44,585 bases of DNA, taken from contig JAGAMO010000023.1 of assembly GCA_017624675.1 (NCBI GenBank), positions 1 through 44,585 on the forward strand, in the 5' to 3' direction. Shown one piece after another: positions 28,915-36,872 of this stretch. The notes below the pieces were generated by a model. That model was not told where the DNA came from, did not search any database, and saw only the letters and a list, made by a program, of their open reading frames with translations. Made by a program: the position numbers and the translations under genes. The DNA is from Clostridia bacterium (GTDB lineage Bacteria > Bacillota > Clostridia > Oscillospirales > Acutalibacteraceae). The stretch's first letter is position 1. Each line of letters opens with the position of its first letter.

Positions 28915-29754
28915 ATGTTAGTAAATTTAAAGCAAATTATTGGTATGGCTGAAGAGGGCGGATATTGCATCCCTGCTTTTAATGTATATAATGTTGAAAC
29001 TGTTATGGGTATCATTAAAGCCGCTGAAGAAGCTAAGGCTCCCGTTATTATTCAGGTTTATCCTCGTCTTATAAATGAAGAGGTTGGTTATTATTTAGCG
29101 CCAGTTGTTTTGGCGGCTGCAAAAAAAGCAAGTGTTCCTGTTTGTTTCCATCTTGACCATGGCGCAAATGAACTTGAAATTCAAAAGATTTTGTATTGGG
29201 GCGCAACAGGTATTATGTACGATGGTTCTGTTCATTCTTATGAAGAGAACGTCGCTAATACAAAACATATAGTTGATATTTGTAACGCTATTGATATTGG
29301 TGTTGAGGGCGAACTCGGTCATGTTGGCAGTGTTAATGACGATGCTATGGAAGAATATACTGACCCTGCAGAAGCTGCTGATTTTGTAAAGAAAACAGGT
29401 GTATGCTGTCTTGCAGTTCTTATTGGTAATGCACACGGTCATTATAAGAAAACTCCTTGTCTTGATATTGACAGAGTAAAAGCTATCAGAGAAGCAACTG
29501 GCGGTTTACCGCTCGTTCTTCACGGTGGTTCGGGTATTCCTGATGACCAGGTTAAAGCTGCAATTAAAGCAGGTATTCGCAAAATGAATATCGGTACTGA
29601 TGTATGTTGTTCATTTGCAGAGGGTACTCTTGAAACACTTAATGATCCCAACAGAAGTCTTGCGATTGACTTATTTATGAAGAAGCCTATTGACACAGTT
29701 AAAGCATTGGCACTTGAGAAAATTAAGTTAGTTGGTGCTGACGGAAAGGCATAA
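28915..29754 (+). CDS. Class II (zinc) ketose-phosphate aldolase, IolJ/GatY/Fba family
   Basis: 279 residues of the class II fructose-bisphosphate aldolase fold. Catalytic D81 and zinc ligand H82 lie in HLDHGAN. Further expected ligands are in VEGELGHVG, GNAHGHYK and LHGGSG, and the phosphate-binding loop NIGTD follows. These motifs fit aldolases for tagatose-, fructose- or 2-deoxy-5-ketogluconate-phosphate. It would split a phosphorylated ketose into DHAP and an aldehyde. Directly downstream are a PfkB kinase and an IolB-like isomerase, the same trio as in inositol catabolism, so a DKG-phosphate aldolase (IolJ) role is plausible but not proven. It starts 2 bp after the Fe-S gene and ends 2 bp before the kinase, consistent with translational coupling. 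Confidence 0.88.
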   Translation: MLVNLKQIIGMAEEGGYCIPAFNVYNVETVMGIIKAAEEAKAPVIIQVYPRLINEEVGYYLAPVVLAAAKKASVPVCFHLDHGANELEIQKILYWGATGIMYDGSVHSYEENVANTKHIVDICNAIDIGVEGELGHVGSVNDDAMEEYTDPAEAADFVKKTGVCCLAVLIGNAHGHYKKTPCLDIDRVKAIREATGGLPLVLHGGSGIPDDQVKAAIKAGIRKMNIGTDVCCSFAEGTLETLNDPNRSLAIDLFMKKPIDTVKALALEKIKLVGADGKA

Positions 29755-29756
29755 TT

Positions 29757-30668
29757 ATGGCTAAGATAGTAGGAATTGGTGCAAATGTTTTTGACACCCT
29801 TTACAATATCCCTACATACCCAACCGAAGATACTAAAATGAGAGCAACCGCCAGTAAAACTGCTGGCGGTGGCCCTGTTGCAACAGGGCTTGTTGCGGCA
29901 CAAAAGTTGGGGGAGGAAACAGCTTATATTGGTGTTTTATCCGATGATAACGGCGGTAAGTTTTTAAAAGGGGATTTTGAAAAATACGGTGTAGATACCG
30001 ACTTTATTGAAGTGAAATCGGGTTACCGTTCTTTTGCATCAATTTTATGGCTTTGCGCAGATACTGCGACACGCACTTGTGTTTTTGACAAGGGCGATAT
30101 TCCACCTTTGGTGTTAAATAAAATTCAAAAACAGGCTGTTCGTGATGCCGAAATACTTATGGTTGACGGTAACGAAATGGACGCTGCTGTTGAGGGCGCA
30201 AAGATAGCAAAGGATAGCGGTACAAAGGTGCTTTATGACTGTGGCGGTCTTTATGACGGTGTGGAAAAACTTTTGGCGCTTACCGATATTATGATTCCGT
30301 CCGAAGAGTTTTCTTTAGGACATACCGGTTGTAAAACCGCAGAAGAAGCCGCTCGTAAGCTTTATGAGACTTATAGTCCTGAGGTTGTTGTAATTACTCA
30401 GGGCAAAAAAGGCGGAATAATCTATGACGGTAAGGAAATTATTTCTTACCCCATTTATCCCGCAAAGGTTGTTGATTCTAACGGCTCGGGCGATGTGTTC
30501 CATGGTGCGTTTGCGGCGGCGGTTTCAAAGGGATATGACTATCTTAAATGCTGTCATTTTTCAAGCGCTGTATCGGCTCTTAAATGTACCGGCGTTGGCG
30601 CTCGTGAGAGTGTGCCTGATTTTGAAACAACTAAGAAATACTTAAAGGAGAATGGCTATGAGTTATAA
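29757..30668 (+). CDS. PfkB/ribokinase-family sugar kinase
   Basis: 303 residues. The N-terminal substrate domain has the glycine-rich TAGGGPVATGLVAAQKLG segment, and the C-terminal ATP/anion-hole motif is DSNGSGDVFHGAF with D246 as catalytic base. It phosphorylates a sugar or sugar acid using ATP. Position between an aldolase and an IolB-like isomerase suggests 2-deoxy-5-keto-gluconate or a similar keto-aldonate as substrate (IolC role); a ketose-6-phosphate kinase or ketohexokinase role is the alternative. It starts 2 bp after the aldolase stop, and its end overlaps the following ORF, where the AAAGGAG ribosome site of the next gene lies inside this coding sequence. Confidence 0.87.
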   Translation: MAKIVGIGANVFDTLYNIPTYPTEDTKMRATASKTAGGGPVATGLVAAQKLGEETAYIGVLSDDNGGKFLKGDFEKYGVDTDFIEVKSGYRSFASILWLCADTATRTCVFDKGDIPPLVLNKIQKQAVRDAEILMVDGNEMDAAVEGAKIAKDSGTKVLYDCGGLYDGVEKLLALTDIMIPSEEFSLGHTGCKTAEEAARKLYETYSPEVVVITQGKKGGIIYDGKEIISYPIYPAKVVDSNGSGDVFHGAFAAAVSKGYDYLKCCHFSSAVSALKCTGVGARESVPDFETTKKYLKENGYEL

Positions 30669-31458
30669 TTATAAAAAAGCCTATGTTCCGTCAAATGGAT
30701 ATGCACCGATTTGTAAAACTGGTGAATGTAGTCTTAAAAAATTAGAGTTTGGTATAATTGAATTAGATGCAGGACAAACTTTGCCTTTTTATACCGAAGA
30801 TAAAGAATTTGCGTTTATTATGCTTGAAGGTCATTGTAATGTTAAAGTAAATGATGAGGTTTTTGAGAATGTTGGTAACAGAGCTAACGTTTTTGAAAAT
30901 CGCAAGGCTGAAAGTTTTTATATGCCCCGCGAACAAGAACTCACTATTGAGGCTATTGACCATATCAAGATTGCAGTTTGCGGCACTCCTGTTGCGGAGA
31001 AAACTGAGCCTCAGGTACTCCGTGAGGACCACGTAGTATTAAAACTTTTGGGAGAGCCACCCTTCGAAAGAGAGACAAGCTTTATTATAGATGGTAACTC
31101 TAATGCAAAAATTCTTACTATCGGTGAGTCTTATTGCACAGAGGGTAACTGGGCAGGATTCCCACCCCATAAACACGACGAGGACAATATGCCTACAGAG
31201 TGTATTGCTGAAGAAATTTACTACTTCCTTTTTGACCCCAAACAAGGCTTTGCCGTTCAGTGCCTTTATACTGCCGACGGCGAGATAGATGAAGCATATA
31301 GAGTTAAGAATGATGAACTCGTTGAGTTTCCAAGAGGTTATCACGCAACTGTATCCACACCGGGATATCAAACCTATTTACTTTGGCTTATGGCAGGTGA
31401 TTATCAGGGCTTTAACAGAAGTTCTGACCCTGACCACGCGTGGATTGAAAAAAGATAA
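30658..31458 (+). CDS. 5-deoxyglucuronate isomerase family protein (IolB-like)
   Basis: 266 residues from the ATG at 30658. An in-frame ATG at 30652 sits only 1 nt from AAAGGAG, so 30658 is better spaced. It is a bicupin with KduI/IolB signatures: GNWAGFPPHKHD (metal-binding histidines), ECIAEEIYYFLF, QCLYTADGEIDEAYRV, EFPRGYHATVSTPGYQTYLLWLMAG. In IolB, this fold isomerises 5-deoxy-D-glucuronate to 2-deoxy-5-keto-D-gluconate. Its place after aldolase and PfkB kinase supports a uronate-isomerase step feeding those enzymes. However, the window lacks IolD and IolE, so the true substrate may be a different uronate or aldehyde sugar. A hairpin follows its stop. Confidence 0.82.
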   Translation: MSYNYKKAYVPSNGYAPICKTGECSLKKLEFGIIELDAGQTLPFYTEDKEFAFIMLEGHCNVKVNDEVFENVGNRANVFENRKAESFYMPREQELTIEAIDHIKIAVCGTPVAEKTEPQVLREDHVVLKLLGEPPFERETSFIIDGNSNAKILTIGESYCTEGNWAGFPPHKHDEDNMPTECIAEEIYYFLFDPKQGFAVQCLYTADGEIDEAYRVKNDELVEFPRGYHATVSTPGYQTYLLWLMAGDYQGFNRSSDPDHAWIEKR

Positions 31459-31465
31459 AACTAAT

Positions 31466-31499
31466 AATAGAGATATGCTCAAAAGGGCATATCTCTATT
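31466..31499 (+). terminator. Strong hairpin after the IolB-like gene
   Basis: Arms AATAGAGATATGC and GCATATCTCTATT are perfectly complementary (13 bp), and the inner bases extend the stem to an AAAA tetraloop. It begins 7 bp after the IolB-like stop. The following bases (GTACTACTTG) are not a T-run, so termination is probably partial or the hairpin protects the upstream mRNA end. It marks a boundary inside the long gene cluster. Confidence 0.55.
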
Positions 31500-31539
31500 G
31501 TACTACTTGAAATAACGGTTTATATGAGAGTGATTGAAA

Positions 31540-32391
31540 ATGATTACAATAAGAAACGAATATTTAACAGCATCTTTCAACGAAGTGGGTGCAGAACTTA
31601 AGAGTCTTATTTGTGCGGATACCCAGTATATTTGGGAGGGAAAAACTGAAATTTGGGGAGGTTCTTGCCCACTTTTATTCCCAATATGCGGTGGACTAAA
31701 AAACGACAAGTATATTCTTGACGGCAAGGAATATACTCTCGAAAAGCACGGGTATATCCGTTTTAAAACCTTTGAAATTGAAAGCAAAACCGACACAAGT
31801 GTTGTGTTTTTACATAAATCTGACGAAGAAACTAAAAAACATTTTCCTTTTGATTATGAATTAAGAGTTTTTTATATCTTGGAAAACAAAACCTTGAGAA
31901 TAGACTATTCGGTTAAAAATTTGACTGATAGAACAATGTACTTTAATATCGGTTCTCACGAGGGTTATTACACACCCGAGGGAATAGAGGATTATGATGT
32001 TTTATTCCCGCAGGAAGAAACACTTAATTCTTATGTTCTTTATGGAAATCTTTTATCAAATCAACAATTACCTATAATTAAGGAACAATCTTATTTGCCT
32101 CTTTACGATAAGTATTTTACAGTTGACGCATTGGTTTTCAAAGACTTAAAATCTAAGTCGGCAACACTTAGAAACCGAAAAACCGGCAAGGCAGTAAGAG
32201 TTGATTTCCCTGATGATAAATACTTCCTTTTGTGGCACAAACCTAATTCGCCATACATTTGTCTTGAACCGTGGGACGGTATACAGGATATTGTTGGCAG
32301 CAGTTACGATATTACAGAAAAAGAAGGTATAATTTCCTTAGACGCAAAATCAGAGTATAATCATACACACGCAATTACTATTCTTAAATAA
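31540..32391 (+). CDS. Aldose 1-epimerase (galactose-mutarotase-like, LacX type)
   Basis: 283 residues from the ATG at 31540; a TTG at 31534 is also in frame but less likely given the GAGAGTG upstream. The fold is the beta-supersandwich of aldose epimerases. KHGYIR supplies the conserved catalytic His and Arg, GSHEGYY replaces the usual GHPYF-type loop, and CLEPWDG contains the predicted general-base Glu. It interconverts alpha and beta anomers of a free sugar in the cytoplasm, which would speed isomerase and kinase steps of the cluster. It lies immediately downstream of the hairpin at 31466. Its GSHEG loop differs from typical LacX, so the sugar may be unusual. Confidence 0.82.
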   Translation: MITIRNEYLTASFNEVGAELKSLICADTQYIWEGKTEIWGGSCPLLFPICGGLKNDKYILDGKEYTLEKHGYIRFKTFEIESKTDTSVVFLHKSDEETKKHFPFDYELRVFYILENKTLRIDYSVKNLTDRTMYFNIGSHEGYYTPEGIEDYDVLFPQEETLNSYVLYGNLLSNQQLPIIKEQSYLPLYDKYFTVDALVFKDLKSKSATLRNRKTGKAVRVDFPDDKYFLLWHKPNSPYICLEPWDGIQDIVGSSYDITEKEGIISLDAKSEYNHTHAITILK

Positions 32392-32402
32392 AGGTGAATG
32401 AA

Positions 32403-33053
32403 ATGTTAGAAAATTTAAAAAAATTAAATCCCGAAATTGATTTTTATGATGTTACTGATAAGGAATTTGCATCATTTGGTAGAATATTAAAAACTTTTGA
32501 TACAACTGAAATTATCGAAGTTGCCAAAAAAATTTCTAATCCTGATAGTGGTTCTTCCTATGTTCCTTCTTGTGAGGATTTTGAAAAACTCCAGATTGCA
32601 ACCGATATTAAAGATGAGTGCTTTGGCACTTTGCCCACCCAAATTGGTTATTGTTGGGGTCACAATGCTTTAATGAATGCGACCGAGTGGCACTCATGCA
32701 GTGAAGTTAATATTGCAGTAACACCGTTAGTTTTAATTCTCGGTCATATTTGGGATATTGAAAATGGCATGATTGATTCCTCTAAGTTTAAAGCCTTTTA
32801 TCTTCCTGCCGGTACAGTTGTCGAGGTATATGCCACTTCGCTACATTACTGTCCTTGCGAAGTAGAAGATAGCGGATTTGGCTGTGTTGTGGGTTTGCCG
32901 AAGGATACAAACACTAATCTTGAAATTGAGCCTCAGGATAAATTATTATTCCGCAAAAACAAATGGATAATAGCTCATTGTGAAAATGAAGCCCTTATAA
33001 ACAGGGGAATATTTGCTGGAATAACCGGTACTAATTACGAAATTAAATATTAA
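32403..33053 (+). CDS. DUF4867-family protein (cupin-like, function unknown)
   Basis: 216 residues from the ATG at 32403, chosen because AAAGGTG at 32390-32396 is well spaced for it; a GTG at 32394 overlaps that site. The sequence resembles the DUF4867 family, which I recall from sugar-catabolic neighbourhoods. A beta-rich core includes EWHSCSEVNIAV, LILGHIWDIENG, FYLPAGTVVEVYATSLHYCPC and RGIFAGITGTN, which suggests a cupin-type barrel with His and Cys residues that could bind metal. No reaction is known to me. It starts 11 bp after the epimerase, so it may act on the same free sugar, for example as an isomerase, lyase or lactonase. Confidence 0.7.
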   Translation: MLENLKKLNPEIDFYDVTDKEFASFGRILKTFDTTEIIEVAKKISNPDSGSSYVPSCEDFEKLQIATDIKDECFGTLPTQIGYCWGHNALMNATEWHSCSEVNIAVTPLVLILGHIWDIENGMIDSSKFKAFYLPAGTVVEVYATSLHYCPCEVEDSGFGCVVGLPKDTNTNLEIEPQDKLLFRKNKWIIAHCENEALINRGIFAGITGTNYEIKY

Positions 33054-33065
33054 AGGATTATCAAA

Positions 33066-33986
33066 ATGCAGGTCTTTTCAGCAACTTTAAATCAAATGTT
33101 TGTGTTATTCATATTTATGGCGTTGGGTTATTTTTTGAACTATAAAAGTATTTTACCTGAAAATACCACTGCTGTAATTTCAAAGCTTGAAACCAACGTT
33201 TTGGTTCCTTGCCTAGTGTTTAACACATTCTATAAATATTGCACCGTAGAGAATATAAGCCAAAAGTGGTTGTATTTAGTTTATGGAACAGCAATTACAA
33301 TATTATCGATTGTTATTGGTGTATTTTTAGCTAAACTTTTTGCTAAGGATAATTATTTAAAGAAAATATATACATATTCCTTTGCAGTAGCCAATTTCAG
33401 TTTTATGGGTAATGCGGTTGTTCTTGGTATATTTGGCGAAGAAGTTCTTTTCGATTATATGATTTTCACACTTCCGCTTTGTCTATATGTCTATTCATTC
33501 GGCACGGCTTCGCTTATTCCTAATAATAATAACAAATTCTCTTTTAAAGCATTTTTAAACCCAATTTGCATTTCTATGTTGCTTGGTACGCTTGCGGGTC
33601 TTACAAGTTTGCCGTTACCGAAATTCTTAATAACTGCTGTATCTTCTGCGGGAGCATGTATGTCGCCTTTGGCTATGATACTTACAGGATTTGTAGTTGC
33701 AAACTTTAGTATTAAAACATTGGCAAAAGTCAAAAGAATTTATTTGGCTTCTATTTTACGACTTATTATACTTCCATTAATATTTGTGTTTATATTAAAG
33801 CTTATGGATACAAATGACAGCATTGTTATGCTAACTCTTTGCGCTACCGCAATGCCTTTAGGACTTAATACCGTTGTTTTCCCTGCGGCATACGGGGGAG
33901 ATACAACGCCGGGGGCTAGTATGGCACTTATATCTCATTTGATGTCTATAATCACTATTCCGATTATGTTTACTTTGTTTATATAA
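33066..33986 (+). CDS. AEC-family transporter (auxin efflux carrier / malonate permease type)
   Basis: 306 residues with about ten predicted membrane helices. The family is indicated by LNQMFVLFIFMALGYFLNYKSILPENTT at the start, NFSFMGNAVVLGIFGEE in the middle, and the late AMPLGLNTVVFPAAYGGDT. Members include malonate, malate or lactate carriers, and secondary exporters. AAAGGA sits 8 bp before the ATG. In this cluster an organic-acid carrier would fit export of an acid end product such as malonate-derived or hydroxyacid compounds, or uptake of a sugar acid. Direction cannot be read from sequence. Confidence 0.85.
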   Translation: MQVFSATLNQMFVLFIFMALGYFLNYKSILPENTTAVISKLETNVLVPCLVFNTFYKYCTVENISQKWLYLVYGTAITILSIVIGVFLAKLFAKDNYLKKIYTYSFAVANFSFMGNAVVLGIFGEEVLFDYMIFTLPLCLYVYSFGTASLIPNNNNKFSFKAFLNPICISMLLGTLAGLTSLPLPKFLITAVSSAGACMSPLAMILTGFVVANFSIKTLAKVKRIYLASILRLIILPLIFVFILKLMDTNDSIVMLTLCATAMPLGLNTVVFPAAYGGDTTPGASMALISHLMSIITIPIMFTLFI

Positions 33987-33999
33987 AAAGGAGAATTAT

Positions 34000-35469
34000 A
34001 TGAAATATCTTTTAGGCATAGATTTCGGCGGAGGTGCATCTAAGGCAACGCTTATTGATATAAATGGTAACATAGTCGCTGAAAATACTGTTGAATATCC
34101 AACCCTTTATCCCGAAAACGGCGCTTGCGAACAAAATCCGCAAGACTGGATTGATGCACTTTGCGAAAATAGTAATGCGTTGCTTTCAAAGAGCGGTATC
34201 TACAGTGATGATATATTGGCGGTAGCTATTGACTCTGCAACGCATACTTCACTTGTTTGTGATAGACAGTTTAAACCATTAAGAAACGCTATTCATTGGA
34301 CCGATACAAGAAGTCGCAAACAAGCGGATAAATTGCGTGAAGAATTGGGTGAAGAAATTTTTAAAAAGAGTTTCCATAAACCTGATACTATATGGACACT
34401 TCCACAACTTATTTGGCTCAAAGAAAACGAGCCTGAAATTTTTGCAAAAACCAAATACATTTTCTTTGAAAAGGACTATGTAAGATATTACCTTACAGAT
34501 ATTTTTTGTACTGATTATATTGAGGCAGAGGGCAGTATGCTCTTTGACTGTAATAAAATGGAATGGGATACTGAACTTTGCGAATTAGCGGGTATAACTG
34601 TAGATATGCTGCCGCCCATTGTTAAGCCGACTGATATTATTGGTAATGTGACAAAAGGCGCAGCAAAAAGCACAGGACTTAAAGAGGGAACACCCGTTAT
34701 TTGCGGTACAACCGATACCGTTATGGAGGTGTTTGCCTCGGGTTCGGTAAATAAAGGCGATATTACCGTTAAGCTTGCAACGGCGGGCAGAATTTGTGTT
34801 ATTACTGACAAGCCCTATCCTGACAGACATTTAGTAAACTATTCACATATTGCTGACGGTCTTTGGTACCCGGGCACTGCCACGAAATCCTGTGCGGCTT
34901 CATACCGTTGGTATAGAGATACCTTTGGCGGTGAATATAAAGAGCTTGATATGGGTGCAGCAGAGCTTCCTATTGGTTGCGACGGTCTAATTTTCCATCC
35001 GTATTTAAATGGAGAATTAACACCTTATGCTGACCCAATGCTTTGCGGTAGCTTTACGGGTGTTCGTGCCACCCATACAAAAGCACATTTTACCCGTGCC
35101 GTGCTTGAAGGAGTAGCATATTCTTTGCTTGACAGTAAACTGTATCTTGATAGTCTGAATATACCTTATAATACAGTTGCTACTGCAATTGGCGGCGGTA
35201 CAAAGGGCAAGCTTTGGCGTCAAATGATAGCTGATGCTTTGGGAATTGCGCTAAAAACCACCGAAAGTTCGGACTCGTCATTTGGCTCGGCAATGCTTGC
35301 AGGCATTGCTGTAGGCGTATTTAAGGATGCCAAAGATGCGGTTTCAAAATGTGTAAAAGAGGTTGATATTACATATCCAAACAGTGATAATACACCTAAA
35401 TACCGAGAGGTATTTAAAATCTATAAAAAAATTCACGATGCGTTAGCACCGATATACAAAGAGAGATAA
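34000..35469 (+). CDS. FGGY-family carbohydrate kinase (xylulokinase-like)
   Basis: 489 residues, normal length. The N-terminal ATPase fold starts LLGIDFGGGASKATLID, has the AIHWTDTRS substrate region, the central VICGTTDTVMEVFASG phosphate segment, and the C-terminal ATAIGGGTKGKLWRQMIADALG adenosine motif, all typical of xylulokinase-type FGGY enzymes. It would phosphorylate a ketose (xylulose, fuculose or similar) with ATP. AAAAGGAG precedes the ATG. Together with the FucI/AraA-like isomerase it could form an isomerase-kinase pair, parallel to the PfkB route. It ends 1 bp before the ETF fusion gene, so the two are probably translated together. Confidence 0.9.
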   Translation: MKYLLGIDFGGGASKATLIDINGNIVAENTVEYPTLYPENGACEQNPQDWIDALCENSNALLSKSGIYSDDILAVAIDSATHTSLVCDRQFKPLRNAIHWTDTRSRKQADKLREELGEEIFKKSFHKPDTIWTLPQLIWLKENEPEIFAKTKYIFFEKDYVRYYLTDIFCTDYIEAEGSMLFDCNKMEWDTELCELAGITVDMLPPIVKPTDIIGNVTKGAAKSTGLKEGTPVICGTTDTVMEVFASGSVNKGDITVKLATAGRICVITDKPYPDRHLVNYSHIADGLWYPGTATKSCAASYRWYRDTFGGEYKELDMGAAELPIGCDGLIFHPYLNGELTPYADPMLCGSFTGVRATHTKAHFTRAVLEGVAYSLLDSKLYLDSLNIPYNTVATAIGGGTKGKLWRQMIADALGIALKTTESSDSSFGSAMLAGIAVGVFKDAKDAVSKCVKEVDITYPNSDNTPKYREVFKIYKKIHDALAPIYKER

Positions 35470-35470
35470 T

Positions 35471-36853
35471 ATGAGAATATTAGTTTGTATCCGTCAGGGA
35501 CTTGATGGTGAAATTAATCCTTTTGATGCTTGCGCTTATGAAGAAGCATTAAGAGTTAAAGGTGCAGAGGTTACCTTGATTAGTATGGGTCCAATATCGG
35601 TAAAAGATTTTCTTTTAAGACTTACACGCTTAGGCGCTAAAAAGGCAATCTTACTTTGCGATAAGTCGTTTGCAGGTGCCGATACTTTGGCTACTGCTTA
35701 CACATTATCTTTGGCAGTTAAAAAGTTGAATCCTGACCTTATTTTCTGCGGTAGACAAACCTTGGTGGGTGATACCGCTCAAACAGGACCAATGCTTTCT
35801 GTACTCACAGACACAAGCCTAATAACCAATGTTATGAGCATTGATGAAATAGGTGATACGGTAACTTGTACCACTCGTGATAACGGGATCCAAACAGTTA
35901 CAACACCTGCACTTTTGACAATCGAGCGTATTAACAATTTAAGATTGCCGAGCATAATGTCAAAACTCGGCGAAGTCGAAGTATGGTCGGCAGAAGATAT
36001 TGACGCCGACATAGAAAAATGCGGTCTTTCCGGCTCGCCCACAAAGGTAGTGAAGACTTTTGAAAACGAGTCGGGCAAGAGAAAGTGCAAGTATATTACT
36101 GCTGAGGAATTACCCCAAGTAATAACCGAAGCATTAAAAAAGCGTAATGATGAATTAGTGAAAACCGTATCAAACACTCAAAAACTTGATAAAGTATTTA
36201 TTATAGGTGAGGGTCCGAGAACCTTTGCTGAAACAATTAGTGATAATATAACTGTATTATCATTAACAAATGCTAACGATTTAGCCGAAAAAATAACTAA
36301 ACTTAAGCCCAACGCAGTGCTTTGGGGTAGTGACTCGCTTTCTAAAAAGTTATCGGCTCAGGTTGCCGCAAAGTTAAATCTTGGTCTTTGTGCTGATTGC
36401 ACCTTGCTTGAGACTGACGGGGAAGAGTTGTATATGTACCGTCCTACACTTTCAGGTAGTGTTATTGCTAAAATTGTAAGCCGTACAAAACCGGCTATGG
36501 CAACTGTACGCACTACTCAAAACGGCGCTGATATAATGGTTGCGGCAGGTTACGGTGCAAAGGATAGTCTTGATACGGTGCGTGCCTTTGCTGAAAAGTA
36601 TTCGGCTGAAATGATAACTACAAGAAAAGCCGTTGATAATGATATTTTGCCTTATAGTATGCAAGTCGGTTTAACAGGTAAAACGGTAAGCCCATTAGTT
36701 TACATTGCTGTTGGCGTATCAGGTGCTGTGCACCATATTGCCGGTATGCAAAAATCGGGCACTATTATTGCAATAAATTCTGACAAAGATGCTCCAATTT
36801 TTGATTATGCTGATTATGGGATAGTTGCTGATATTGGCAATATTGTTATCTAA
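35471..36853 (+). CDS. Single-chain electron transfer flavoprotein (EtfB-EtfA fusion)
   Basis: 460 residues containing both ETF subunits in one uninterrupted frame. Residues 1 to about 225 are EtfB: MRILVCIRQ, an N-P-F-D-x-x-A-YEEALR segment, GRQTLVGDTAQTGP and RINNLRLPSIM. About 230 to 460 are EtfA, shortened at its N-terminal side, with the FAD domain RKAVDNDILPYSMQVGLTG, YIAVGVSGAVHHIAGM and APIFDYADYGIVAD. ETF carries electrons between flavin dehydrogenases and NAD, quinones or ferredoxin; some clostridial ETFs bifurcate electrons. The natural partner here is the GlcD-like protein at 26373 with the Fe-S protein at 27827. It starts 1 bp after the FGGY kinase stop. Whether it bifurcates cannot be told by eye. 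Confidence 0.88.
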   Translation: MRILVCIRQGLDGEINPFDACAYEEALRVKGAEVTLISMGPISVKDFLLRLTRLGAKKAILLCDKSFAGADTLATAYTLSLAVKKLNPDLIFCGRQTLVGDTAQTGPMLSVLTDTSLITNVMSIDEIGDTVTCTTRDNGIQTVTTPALLTIERINNLRLPSIMSKLGEVEVWSAEDIDADIEKCGLSGSPTKVVKTFENESGKRKCKYITAEELPQVITEALKKRNDELVKTVSNTQKLDKVFIIGEGPRTFAETISDNITVLSLTNANDLAEKITKLKPNAVLWGSDSLSKKLSAQVAAKLNLGLCADCTLLETDGEELYMYRPTLSGSVIAKIVSRTKPAMATVRTTQNGADIMVAAGYGAKDSLDTVRAFAEKYSAEMITTRKAVDNDILPYSMQVGLTGKTVSPLVYIAVGVSGAVHHIAGMQKSGTIIAINSDKDAPIFDYADYGIVADIGNIVI

Positions 36854-36872
36854 AATGAAAGGAACGAGTGAA

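Noticed and set aside
28915-31458. Complete myo-inositol catabolic operon
   Set aside because: Only the aldolase, kinase and IolB-like functions are visible; IolD, IolE and a clear IolG are missing, so the full pathway is not supported.
17792-31458. Sulfoquinovose degradation (GH31, isomerase, PfkB kinase, class II aldolase, epimerase)
   Set aside because: The set overlaps known sulfosugar routes, but no sulfonate exporter or sulfolactaldehyde enzyme is evident, and the GH31 loop does not look like a sulfoquinovosidase. It remains a weak alternative.
35471-36853. ETF fusion as a frameshift or assembly error
   Set aside because: Frame and spacing are continuous, and the junction shows no homopolymer or stop remnants; read data would still be needed to be certain.
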